DNA from: Amphimedon queenslandica
Taxonomy: Eukaryota > Porifera > Demospongiae > Haplosclerida > Niphatidae
DNA length: 26,293 bases
Direction: 5' to 3'
NCBI RefSeq assembly: GCF_000090795.2
Contig: NW_003546694.1
Location: 10,656-36,948, forward strand
Position numbers and translations under genes: made by a program. Under the pieces are notes generated by a model that was not told the origin of the DNA, did not search any database, and saw only the letters and a list, made by a program, of their open reading frames with translations. Below are positions 8,085 to 17,717 of the stretch, piece by piece. How positions within the stretch are numbered: position 1 is the first letter of the stretch; each line of letters starts with the position of its first letter.

Positions 8085-9722
8085 AGCACAAAAGAAATAC
8101 CTTGAGAAGCTGAAACTGCTAGATCTTGCCATAAAGATGATCCATACAGCCTTGATATACAAACTAATTTTATATATGACATGCCTATTGATACTTTACT
8201 AAAATGCCTAAAGGTTGATACAAGGAAGCAGTTATCGAACTGGAAAAGTTTGCTAACTTACAACTATCTCTTTGGTGGACATGTTGGAACAGTCTGATTT
8301 GGCTCCTAAACACTGCTGTATATTAAATGCAAGTCCTAACCCAAGTCAGAACTCACCTGAAAAAGTACATACAGCATGGGTTGGCAATATAGTGGCGAAA
8401 TTATCACAGCATGTTTATAGAAGGGTAAGTTATTATAATTATGATTATAATCATATCCCTTTTTCATTCATGCACTTTACGCGAAGGATGCTCTCACTCT
8501 GTAGCAACTTCTTTCAAAGTTGATGCTGCTGTCAAAAATAGCTTGACGTCAGTCACATTAAGCTTTAGTTACTGGAATTAATGTTTCAGTAATAAGGTAG
8601 GTACATCTTTGATTTCATCACTTACTGTTTTGTTAATTTTTACTAGCATGAACCAGCAAAAACCACAGAAATAAAGTTTGGAAAGAAATACATATGACAA
8701 CTGATGTGTCTGCCAAGATGGTGAATGACTTGCAGCAAATAAGTCCTGAAAATGCCGAGGATACATTTCTCATTTTTCTTTGATGTCTTATAACAATGCC
8801 AACTATTCTTTCTTACAATGCAACTGCCCAAGATATAAAAATCTCAGCTGAGAAAACCTCTTAAAAGAGTGTGACAGAGTTTTGAAGAACAAATGATGAA
8901 TTTTTTTGCATAATTCTACTCAACTTCAGGCTCAATTACTTGTATGGCATGAACATCAGCGGGGTCATCAAAGTTTGGTGCTTTTTGTAAAACATCAATT
9001 GTTAAACCATCAAAATCTATTGTAAAGAAAATCCAGTATGGAAATACAGTTCCTAATACTGAAGCAGTTAAGTGGGGTAGAAAGCAAGAGATAACGGCAT
9101 TGGCAGCACACATGGAGATATCTAATAAAAAACACAATTCACAGGAAGTTATAAGTGTGTAAGCTCTGTAGCTCCTCATGTAGGTGCATCTGCTAGGTTT
9201 CATGTACATGCTGTGGGATTGGTGTGTGAGAAATTAAGTGTCCTTATAGCATCAACAACAAGTCACTAGTTTGTGCTAATGTGCTTCTTTTATCATGAAA
9301 GTTCATGGGCAACTTCAGTTATCCAAGAAGTATAATTACTACTACCAGGTCCAAGACCAGATGTGCACATTTGCTTGTTCATACTGTGAATTTGTGTACT
9401 GGACACCTGTTGACACGTACAGAGAATTTACTTTGATGCTAAATTTGCATCAGTCATGGTACCAAAACTGGATGCTTTCTTTCATAATGTTATTCTGCCT
9501 AAGGTTTTGTGTAAAGAATGTGCTGTTGATAATGCTAAGGATGAATATGTCTGTCTTTGTCATAAAGGAGAACTAAGCAAAATGATAGAAAGTACCAACA
9601 TTTATTATAATATTGGATGGTATCATAATCAGTGCCTTAATATTTCAGACACTTTTGCACCTTCAGATGACAAAGAGTGGTTTTGTCCTAATCGTAAAAA
9701 AACAAAGTCATGTTTGATATAA
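8085..9722 (+). pseudogene. SWIM-YqaJ-PHD accessory protein, copy 2 (heavily decayed)
   Basis: This is a second, divergent member of the family at 378-2681, recognised by motif order through many stops and frameshifts. RYLEKLKLLDL is followed by DDPYSL near 8138 and RKQLSNWKSLLTYNY near 8225 (copy 1: KAMKAYKSLDSYNY). A damaged first SWIM half ends at a GGGTAAG donor (8424), and the second half EGCSHSVATSFKVDAAV lies at about 8484-8535 (copy 1: [19 protein letters not shown]). The YqaJ domain runs from about 8934 (LVWHEHQRG) through KTSIVKPSKSIVKKIQYG and TEAVKWGRKQE, to CGIGV, TGA, EIKCP (about 9210-9245). YNYYYQVQDQMCTFACSYCE with FVYWTP follows at 9331. The PHD finger is at 9550-9715 (VCLC, GWYHNQC, WFCPN), but its final Cys pair is altered (CPNRKKTKSC). 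No transposase of the matching type was found nearby. Confidence 0.75.
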
Positions 9723-10912
9723 TCAAAATTAACTAACAATATTACTCCACGGAATTACAAAGATTAGTTAGTGCCCCACAAACAGATAAAATTTTATCAA
9801 TATTGTTTATCTCCCTATGATTCAGTAACTTTAGCCCATGTAAACTTCTATATTAATTTCTTCTTCATCTGTCCAATTTTCTGATAATTGTAGTTTACCT
9901 CTTGTGAAAGCAGGTATTTTCAACTTTTGTTGACTTGCACTCCTTTAACTCCTAGGGACTGCATCTTTTCAGGTGGGGTTGAAATTTTAGCCTCCATCAA
10001 AACCTTTTTATACCTTCTGGTTTTGTTATGGCAAAAGTCTACAGACGGTGCAAGCTCCTTTGCTGCACTGCAAAAATATGCTTCACTGTCACAATTTGCA
10101 AGAAGAAGGTTGGCAGTACAAAATGATCATTTTGTGAATTGGTTGGAAACAGATTAGCTTTAAATTAAAGGCAATCCATTTTTGGTAGATTTACCAGTTA
10201 CAATTTACCAATCATCAAGGCCAGTTTTATTCCCAAACATAATAGGGTTACTGGGATTTTTGTAACCACATAAATAGGAGATGAGCTGGTGGGTGTTGCA
10301 GGAGAGTGCAAGGAGTCTGTGAATAAAAGGGCACAGATGCTTACTAATATGGTAACTGTTGCAGGGTCGCTTGGAAGGGATGTTCTACTACAAGACAAAA
10401 AGTTTTACAAAATCATTATTTATAGACTAGAATGTTTCTATTTCTCAACTACTGCTTCTATAAAGAAAAAAAATTCAATTTCTAAAGAAACCAAAGCAAG
10501 TTGCTGTATTTACTGTCATATTAGGAAGGGAAACTCCTTGGCAATAAACTTCTTTATTTGCTAGCCTAAATGCTGTTAATAATCACTTATGGCGTAATAT
10601 TAAAATAAACTTTAACCTATTGAATGTAATAGCATTATTTGCCATTGTCTTTATTATAATTATTATCATTATATCAGAAATGGCAGAGATCTTCACCCGA
10701 GAGCTGCTCACACTGAAATTAGTCAAGTCTGAACAAAAATTCCTTCAGTTACTTCAACAGTGAAGCAAGTACATAGACATTATTGATTGAGCCTTTTTTA
10801 TTCACCATCAATTTTATTTTATTTCTAGGCAAGCAGGAACTCATCTGTAACTTTATTTTCTATAAAGTAAGCCAGTAAAAGGGTTTATGTAATACCCTTC
10901 AATTGTCTACTT
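9723..10912. other. Gene-poor stretch with one unrecognised ORF
   Basis: No gene is firmly supported. A + frame at 9927-10157 encodes LTPRDCIFSGGVEILASIKT and later ASSFAALQKYASLSQFARRR with NDHFVNWLET. It looks protein-like but matches no family I know. A 28-codon frame at 10680 (MAEIFTRELLTLKLVKSEQK) is also possible. The rest is AT-rich without recognised structure. Confidence 0.3.
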
Positions 10913-11107
10913 ATGCAGGTTCCAGACCCTTTCTCTATCCCTCAATTATACAGAAAATTTTGGACATTTGCAAATTCACTAAACAAAATAAGAATAACGC
11001 TTTATACTTTTGTTACTAGACTACGTACAGTGGATTGTGAGATACCAGCTAGAGTATTGGTTGCCAAGTATCCTTTTTTGAAAAGTGTTGTGAGTTTTGT
11101 CACTTTA

Positions 11108-11968
11108 TTGGACTCGCCGCGTAGGCGGGTATTAAGTAGTTTGGTTGTCTGTCTGTCATTCATTCTGTCCCTTTTTAATGTCTTTTTAAAAATATATAAC
11201 TTTGAAACCACGCACTCTAAGCTTATAGAGCTTTCTCTACAGCTGGGAAAAGTCTTTCTTTATCATCTAATAGTGTCTAAAGAGCAGAGCCAGGGAGAAG
11301 AAGCTTACAAAGTAAGGAAAACTGATTAAAAAATACAGCAAATTTGATGACACTTTTGACATTAATAAAACCATTTTCCAGTAGATTTTTGTCTTCTGTT
11401 TCATTAATATGTGTAGAATTTCTTAACTCTTACTTGGTAGCGACTTACGAGCCTTCAAACTTTAGCTCGGCCAGCTTTGAGAAGGGCTGGAGCACAAATA
11501 TGGTAAGCTAGAGGTACTAAACTCTGTCAACTCGCTCACATCTATCTAGGCAACAGTATTGTGCCATCTTTTCTATCATAAGTTACTCGTGAGAAGAAAC
11601 AAAATTTCAGCTTTTCAGTCACATGTCATGCTATAAGGCCATTTTCATTATAAATGACAAAGAAACCACGCCTCTCTTAATAATGGGCAATTTTACATGC
11701 TTGGATTAAGAATCTTTAGCTGCTTGTTTGCTGTCTTATGCATATTGCCTTAAGTAAATAAAATCTATTAAGACAACAGTATCTGTGCCATCATAATAGG
11801 TGTTATTTTTTATAGCTATATTAGACTTGATTTAGCACAAAACATGCATTATAGGCTTAAGCAATAAATTGTAGTATTTATCTCTATCATGCTGCATGAT
11901 AGAAATCAAGACCACAATTTATTGCTTTTAATAGTGCATAAATGCAAGAGCAACTGCGGCGAGTCCAA
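11108..11968. repeat. Pair of 13-bp inverted repeats, possible small element
   Basis: TTGGACTCGCCGC at 11108-11120 recurs inverted at 11956-11968. The GC-rich motif stands out in AT-rich DNA and the two copies face each other, as TIRs of an 861-bp element would. The match does not extend beyond 13 bp and no target duplication is clear. It could instead be two copies of a dispersed motif in opposite orientation. The long hairpin at 11860-11926 lies inside. Confidence 0.4.
11860..11926. repeat. 67-bp near-perfect hairpin (33-bp arms, 1-nt loop)
   Basis: The left arm 11860-11892 (AGCAATAAATTGTAG..., ending CTATCATGC) pairs with the right arm 11894-11926 around a single T. 29 of 33 positions match, and one further A-T pair can be added outside. 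Such structures are typical of small palindromic MITEs, and an RNA of this shape could also enter small-RNA processing. Neither role can be decided here. Confidence 0.8.
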
Positions 11969-12305
11969 GCACCGTAGGTGTCTCGTTAATCCAATTTTTT
12001 GTTTTAATATTATTTAATGCCTTGTATACATAAATTTTTTTACAAATTTATGAGGAAAAAATTAATGTTTCGTGGCCTTTGCATATAAATTGCAGCCAAT
12101 AGTGCCTCCCATAATTATGAAAAATAAGGAATAATGCCAGAGCAGGTGTACATAAATTATATCATCAAAAATCTCTGTGACTTACTAGTTTTAAATATTT
12201 GGCACTCTTTTACTGGCACAAGCCACATAATTTGTTTCAAAGCCATTTGTGTTTCAGCAACAAAGTTAAGGAGACATAAATACTTTTCTTGCAATAATAT
12301 TTTAG

Positions 12306-12395
12306 TACCGTATACATCTTAAATTTCGAGGAGTGTTTATTTTTGTGTTTTTTTTTGCGGAAAAAAAAGTCTCCACAAAAATTAAAACATTCAGA
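12306..12395. repeat. Short palindromic repeat sharing a terminus with the 6432 element
   Basis: It begins TACCGTATA followed by AAATTTCGAGGAGTG, similar to the foldback terminus at 6432 (TACCGTATA, GAAATTTTCATGGAATG). The arm GAGTGTTTATTTTTGTG is inverted at 12377-12395 (CACAAAAATTAAAACATTC). The centre is T-rich and A-rich around GCGG. It looks like a solo or minimal derivative of the same repeat family. Confidence 0.55.
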
Positions 12396-12482
12396 AATAA
12401 TTTAATAACTATTAATTAATAATGTTATTTTTCAATTAGACGATGAGTTTAGGTAAGGTTAACCATGCCAACTGCTTGCCAT

Positions 12483-12490
12483 TATATAAA
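12483..12490 (+). promoter_or_regulatory. Candidate TATA box upstream of the Ser/Pro-rich ORF
   Basis: TATATAAA followed by GGGCTC lies 188 bp upstream of ATG 12671, in a local shift to GC-richer sequence. A transcript starting near 12515 would reach ATG 12671 through a leader of about 155 nt. This is inference from position. Confidence 0.4.
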
Positions 12491-12670
12491 GGGCTCTCCC
12501 ACTCTGGGGGTGGCTCTATTGTTGCTTGCAGCGTTGCCAGCTTCTTTGCGGGTACCCAGTACTTTATCAGAAGAGGAATCTTTCTTGAGAACTGTTCAAT
12601 CTGGTTCATGCTGTCTCTATCATTCAGCTACTCTTTTCTCCTTGCCTTGATGTCGTAATCTCAAGGACTA

Positions 12671-13139
12671 ATGGCTTCTGCATCATCTAGTTCCATGCTG
12701 GTTGAAACGCCCACATCCTCGGGCGAGGCGATGGCAAGCAATGGCCCAGCTACAGGTCTCTCTTCTCCCTCGGGAGCCTTGGGTATAGTGGCACCCCCAA
12801 AAACCAGTGCTCCTACAATCCCGTTGATGACCTGCTACAAGACTCATGGGCAGCCCATCAGCTCCCGTTGCTCCCATTATCTCAGTCCCTGCCCCAGTAC
12901 CCTCTGGTGGCCTGCCTGCCCCAGTTGCTTGCTCGCCCCAGGTTCCTCTTACTCCTCTAGTGGGCCCAGATGACTTCATGAGGCTGCTTAATGCAGCAGT
13001 GGAGACAGGAATAGAGCGGGGCATCGACCATGTCCTCTGTTCTACCGGCACGGGCCTTCCAGCGGTCACAGCAGGATCTAATCGTCATTCTGGGTCTTCA
13101 AGTGTTCCTATACCTTCTCCCATGGCTCCTCTCTCAGGT
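12671..13139 (+). pseudogene. Ser/Pro-rich ORF, 5' part, interrupted by the hAT element
   Basis: ATG 12671 starts a low-complexity protein (MASASSSSMLVETPTSSGEA). The best coding frame changes near 12840: upstream reads GALGIVAPPKTSAPTIPL, downstream SAPVAPIISVPAPVPSGGLP, then GPDDFMRLLNAAVETGIERG. It therefore carries a frameshift or an unrecognised intron. The base composition is clearly GC-richer than the surroundings. The helical FMRLLNAAVETGIERGIDHV segment is the only part that looks folded. The ORF runs into the left target duplication of the hAT element at 13132-13139 and resumes at 16066. Such Ser/Pro-rich N-termini occur in DIRS- or Crypton-type element proteins and in host regulators; I cannot choose. 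Confidence 0.45.
13132..13139. repeat. hAT target-site duplication, left copy
   Basis: TCTCAGGT directly before the left TIR; identical to 16058-16065. Eight base pairs is the hallmark length of hAT insertions. Confidence 0.95.
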
Positions 13140-16057
13140 CAGTGGCGTAGCCAGGGGCAGGCCTAGGTGGGCCAGGCTGGCCTGGCCTAACTTTCTTGCT
13201 CGTACAAAGCCCCACCTATAAGAATAAAATGGCTACAAGATGCACGAGGTTCTTTGCTGTCATATTTTTAATTTGCAAACAAGCGGTATGTTTCTTTTAC
13301 TTTTGCTACAACTCTACCAGTAGATCTATTACAGAACTAGGTCCAATGAGGGTTCGGCATCATTCAGAACTACAGACTGTTCGCAGGGCTCCAGTTCCAC
13401 AAGTACCATGACTACTCAATCACAACCAGATGATGATAGTGATAGTACCAGTAACTCTTCTTATTACCCTGTAACTCCAAATAGTGCTACATTAGATGAG
13501 ACCTCTAGTGAAGTTAAACAATTTGCTCTTAGTGACACCGATACTCCCAGTGGTAAATCAGTTTCAGTTTAGCTAATAATAATTATTTTTATTTTTAATA
13601 GATTTATCTAATCCTGTTGATAATGTCTCAACCTATTCTTGAGTGTTACCCTATTAGAAACTATGGTACAAAGAAGAGGTCTTTTAATCCTAGTTAGTAC
13701 AAACAGTATAGGTGGCTAGAGTACTCATCAGAGCGTGACTGTGTTATTTGCTATTCCTGTCGTCACTTTCAAAATGGTGTCTCACATACTGATGGAGCCT
13801 TCACTACATTTGGATTCTCAGATTGGAAGCATGCCACTGGAGCTTTTGGAGCTCTTGCAAAACATGATAAGTCTCGTACTCATAGAGAATCCATGTTAAA
13901 TTGGGTGCAATTTCTGTCTACAAAGGAAGCTGGAGCATCTATCGCCAATCAGTTAAGCAGTAGTAGACAAGAGCAAGTCAAGAAGAATCGGTATTACATA
14001 CAATCAATCTCTGAGGTATTACTTCTCTGTGCTCGAAATGATATTGCTTTACGGGGGCATAATGAATCAGTTTCAATAAAACCAGGAAATTTCAGAAGTA
14101 TTTTGCAATTGCTTGCTCGACATGACCCATCACTACTACAAAGTCTTCAGAAACACCCATGTAATGCAACTTACTTGTCCCCAGAAATACAGAATGAATT
14201 ACTTCAGGTCATGGGTAATATTATCAGGCATCAAATCCAGCAAGAAGTAAACAGGGTGGGATTTTTTACTTTGCTCTGTGATGAAACAAGAGACATATCA
14301 AAGAAAGAGCAAATGACAATCGTGCTTCGTTATGTATCTGAAGCTACAGTTTATGAGCGTTTCCTCTGCTTTGTCTATGCAAAGGAATTAAATGCAGAGT
14401 CTTTAACAAAATATATTTGTGACACCCTTAAAATCATGAGTATTCCCATTACAAATTGTATTTCCCAAGGATACGATGGAGCAAGCGTTATGAGCGGTAG
14501 TTGCACTGGGGTTCAAACTAGAATAAAAGAATTGGCCCCAAAAGCAATATACATATATTGCTCTGCACACCGTTTAAATCTCATACTAGTGGACTCAGTA
14601 AAAGGAATTGGCTTTGCTTTAGAGTTTTTTGCTTTGGTTGAATTAATTTATGTTTTTTTATCTGCATCCAAGACTCATAGCATTTTCTTGGATGTACAAA
14701 AGGAAGTCTCACCTCATAAGCAGCCAATGGAACTGAAGTGACTCATTGAAACAAGATGGGCATGCAAGTATGATGCTATTCATTCAATAATGTCCACTTT
14801 CATAGCTATTTTAAAGACACTCGAAATAGTAACTACAGAAGATGCTGCACAATCTGTTGAAGCTCGCGGCATACTACTCCAAATTGAAACTTTTCAGTTT
14901 ATTTTGAGACTCATCCTTTTGAAAAAAATCCTGAAAGCTACAAAAGGTCTTTCTGAATCTCTTTAAGCCCATGATGCTGATCTTGCTGCTGCTGCTGAGC
15001 TTGTAGGTACAACTCAAGATGTACTCAAGGAATATAGGACTCAACCCATTTGGAATGAAGTATGGGATGGCAGTATTTCTTTGGCCTCTGAAAATGGTAT
15101 CAGTGAGGAGGCACTATCTAGACAAAGGAGATGCCCTGCACATTTAAATGATTCGGTAATTACTGAAACAACAGGAGCCAGGAATCGTATATTAACAAAG
15201 AATGATTATTGTAGTCAGTACTACTATCCTATTCTAGACAGACTTCTAACAGAAATGCAGTCACGTTTTAGTAAATTATCTCTGTCTTTGATGAAATCAG
15301 TTCAGGCATGTTCACCTAAGTCTCGTAATTTTTTAGACTTATCTTCATTACAGCCATTAATCACACACTACAACTTAGAAAATACAACTCTTCCTGTTCA
15401 GTTATTGCAGGCTAAGAGAGTTTTACTTAACAAAGATATTAACACTGTAGCAGGAGCTATACAGGAACTTTTACCTCTAAGAGTAGCCTTTCTTGAGCTT
15501 ATAAAGCTACTTCAGATGTCATTGACATTGGCTGTCAGTACTGCACAATGTGAAAGATGCCTCTCATCACTAAAGCGAATTAAAACTAGCATCAGATCAA
15601 CAATGTGTGAAGAGAGATTAAATAATTTTGCAATCTTGTCTATAGAGCAAGAGATGGCAGAAGAATTAGAGAAAAATATGGAACAAGAGGTAGAAAACTT
15701 TGCTCATAGCCATCATAATAGAAGGATTTGTTTAAAATTATAATTTTTGGAAAAAATAATGAAAAAAGTGTAACGTAACAGTTTGAACTTTGGAGGAAAC
15801 TACGCGTAAATGAATAATACCAGGGTTTGTGCATGCAATACACTCTCCCTTTAAAAAATTGGTAATGGCATATTTTTTCCATACTTCTTGTGACATTGTT
15901 ATCTCTGTTAAGCCCTTTTTGTAATGGCCCAACCTGACGGTATCATAAATATGTGGGCATAAAATGTACGCAAAATGGGGTGTGGCCAAAATTGCGGCGT
16001 GCTTCGCGCACCATTTTTCTGTGCCCACTCTGTTGTCATCTCCTGGCTATGCCACTG
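13140..16057. mobile_element. Complete hAT DNA transposon, 2918 bp (transposase inactivated)
   Basis: The left end CAGTGGCGTAGCCAGG (13140-13155) and the inverse of the right end CAGTGGCATAGCCAGG (16057-16042) match at 15 of 16 positions. They are flanked by a perfect 8-bp duplication TCTCAGGT. The only gene inside is a ZMYM-like hAT transposase on + with three nonsense codons. The perfect duplication and ends imply a relatively young insertion, though the transposase is already broken, so it may have been mobilised in trans. Confidence 0.95.
13408..15743 (+). pseudogene. ZMYM-like hAT transposase (TTF zinc finger, DUF4371, hAT dimerisation)
   Basis: A short N-terminal exon (13408-13558, MTTQSQPDDDSD...) may join the main exon by a GTAAAT..TTTAATAG intron. 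Alternatively ATG 13623 (MSQPILECYPIRNYGTKKRS) starts a single 706-codon frame to TAA 15743. That frame has only three nonsense codons and no frameshift: TAG 13695 (where WY is usual), TGA 14739 (usually an Arg before L.ETRW) and TAA 14964. The TTF-type finger includes WLEYSSERDCVICYSC (about residues 30-45). The DUF4371/RNase-H core shows FTLLCDETRD (Asp about 220), QGYDGASVMSG (Asp about 285) and CSAHRLNLIL. The dimerisation region VSTAQCERCLSSLKRIKT holds the catalytic Glu (about 644) and ends RSTMCEERLNNFAILSIEQE. All three catalytic residues are kept. All lesions are point mutations, consistent with mild neutral decay. Confidence 0.9.
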
Positions 16058-16065
16058 TCTCAGGT
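16058..16065. repeat. hAT target-site duplication, right copy
   Basis: TCTCAGGT directly after the right TIR, identical to 13132-13139. Confidence 0.95.
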
Positions 16066-16242
16066 ATGTTGTATGTCAGTTGTCTGTCCATGCAAAATCA
16101 CTCATGTAGGCTGGCTGCAGCCGGACCCGCCTGCCAGGTCATCTTGGGACCCATTAAAATGGTTATTTGGGTCATGGTAGCATTTAGTCCAAAAAAGAAA
16201 TCTTCTATTAATAAGTGTCCTCCTTGGAGGGTCCAGCTGTAA
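16066..16242 (+). pseudogene. Possible 3' part of the Ser/Pro-rich ORF after the hAT insertion
   Basis: If the hAT element and one TSD copy are removed, the frame reading ...MAPLSG continues directly as MLYVSCLSMQNHSCRLAAAG and ends at TAA 16242, adding 58 residues. The junction CTCAGGTATGT is also a good splice donor, so the pre-insertion exon may instead have ended at CAG. No family is recognised in this tail. Confidence 0.35.
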
Positions 16243-16719
16243 GCCTGTTGTAACATGCATGTTTTCAGGGCATAGGCAGATCTAGGCCCAGGCTTTGCCC
16301 AGGTAGATTTTACTCGAGACCACGCCTATTGGTGTGGTTTGGTTATAATAAGGGTTGGGTACAATACTGTTATAGTTTTGAAAAAGGCTTGGGGTCAAAC
16401 ACTTTTGCTCTGCTGTGCATTACCCTTTGGATGGCAGAGCTAAAGACAGAAAATGATATGCAACTGAGTCAGCAAATAGACATTGGGCTAGGTATGTGTT
16501 GCATTTACTTATATCTTTTATATAATATAAAGGTAAAAAATCTTTAAACTAACATGACTAAGGCACATAAGCCTGCCCATGCATTATAACATTATCTGCC
16601 TCATGAATTCCAGACTATTCCAATCTTCAATCATCCAGACTTTTTTTAACAAAGAAGAGGCTCAGTGAGGCTATACATCAAAGAAGACAGGCACACAGAA
16701 ATGAAAAAGTGTCTCTCCG
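16243..16719. other. Gene-free spacer
   Basis: Nothing clearly coding is seen. A short imperfect palindrome around CTAGGCCCAGGCTTTGCCCAGGTAG lies near 16284-16308. The 72-codon + frame at 16329-16547 has no recognisable motif. Confidence 0.35.
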
Positions 16720-16911
16720 GTAAAACTGAGGTATCATCCTCATACAAATGGTGCAGTGGAGAGATTTGTCAAGACATTGAAGATTGCTCTCAAAACGAAG
16801 TTTATTGAAGGAAGAGAATCACATGATGTACTAGAGAGTTTTCTATTTAAGTATCATACCCCACCCCATGCAGTCCCATATAGAAAAAGCAAAATTGCAG
16901 CATGGTTGTGA
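16720..16911 (+). pseudogene. Ty3/gypsy-type integrase C-terminal fragment
   Basis: A 64-codon frame reads VKLRYHPHTNGAVERFVKTL, then ALKTKFIEGRESHDVLESFL and FKYHTPPHAVPYRKSK. This matches the end of the rve integrase core of LTR retroelements: YHPxTNGxAERFVxTLK with the third catalytic Glu of the DDE triad in VERFVKTLK, followed by L..FL..Y..TPHA. No reverse transcriptase, RNase H or LTR was found next to it, so it is an isolated remnant. It ends at a TGA inside a short palindrome. Confidence 0.8.
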
Positions 16912-16932
16912 CAACCTTGTAACAAGGTTGTT
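16909..16932. repeat. Short palindrome, also present at 21401-21424
   Basis: ACAACCTTGT, one base, ACAAGGTTGT. The 24-bp unit starting TGACAACC occurs again at 21401-21424, differing only at the central base. Confidence 0.7.
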
Positions 16933-16937
16933 GTCAC

Positions 16938-17510
16938 TTAGTCAGGCAGGCAAGGGTCAGGCACACCTGACTAGTTGTCACTAGGTGGACACAAGGTGGT
17001 CACTACATGGCCACAAGGCCCACCACACCCCGAAATTGATACATTTCATCTTGTGACAATGGTCCCCTTGTGGTCAATAAAAACTTCCTGTTGCATTGGT
17101 GTTGAATGTCATTCAAACGTAGTAAACGTTTCGTTTTTTGCCTATGCACGTTCTGCTTTATTCTTCGTCCATTTTGAACTTTTGAACTTTACGTTAGAAA
17201 TCACATCAACTGCTCAGGAGACATAAAGAAGGGCACTAACCTTTCTTTGTGATCTGGACGAGTATTTGGCAAGGCACATGCTGTGACTAGCCTGAGCGTC
17301 GACCTTACTAATCAGTAAGCTTACTACTAGTATTTTTCATGATATCGGGTGGCTCAGTAAATGAGGCCAACTACTGAATCGGGTGGCCCTCAGTGTGAGG
17401 GGCCCTTACCCAGACATAGATAATCTATTCCCAGAACTTGAAGAGGCCGGCGACCCACGACGTCGATGAAACCCAAGCGCTGCATATCCACTCCAACCTC
17501 CAGCCAAAAC
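16938..17510. other. Gene-poor stretch
   Basis: No gene is supported. It contains short repeats of the type ACAAGGTGGTCACTA / TAGGTGGACACAAGG (16980-17020) and an inverted AGTCAGG..CCTGACT pair (16939-16975). From about 17280 the DNA is GC-richer, which may mark the upstream region of the BEN-domain locus. Confidence 0.35.
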
Positions 17511-17618
17511 TTAGACAAAGATGTAAGACATCCTTCGCAACCATAGTAGAAACGAAATAGGACCAGCTACGGCCATGCTAACGAGCTCAGGACGAATAAT
17601 AAGCAGCTCATTAGCCAT
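17511..17618 (-). CDS. Possible short divergent ORF (35 aa) next to the BEN gene
   Basis: On the minus strand, ATG 17618 opens MANELLIIRPELVSMAVAGP... for 35 codons. It lies about 57 bp downstream of TATATAAG (17682-17675). CACGTG, an E-box palindrome, stands at 17664-17669 between the two. The arrangement resembles a bidirectional promoter shared with the + strand BEN gene. The family is unknown and the ORF is short enough to be chance. Confidence 0.2.
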   Translation of the reverse strand: MANELLIIRPELVSMAVAGPISFLLWLRRMSYIFV

Positions 17619-17717
17619 CTTCTTCTCCAGATTCGAGCAAATTTTAAGGCCAACGTGGCATATCACGTGGGCAGCTTATATATTTTTAAAAAAACTTCAA
17701 AATTGCTACAGATTTGA

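Noticed and set aside
8916-9209. 97-codon minus-strand ORF
   Set aside because: It is the antisense of the YqaJ domain of copy 2, whose + strand motifs (TEAVKWGRKQE, then EIKCP) are recognisable; the minus product has no family features.
10913-11329. 138-codon + ORF with hydrophobic stretches
   Set aside because: No family resemblance, no splice or promoter support, and it runs through the TTGGACTCGCCGC repeat; probably a chance frame in AT-rich DNA.
12683-13069. 128-codon minus-strand ORF
   Set aside because: Antisense of the GC-richer Ser/Pro-rich + ORF; its Gly/Arg/Thr-rich content follows from complementing Ser/Pro codons.
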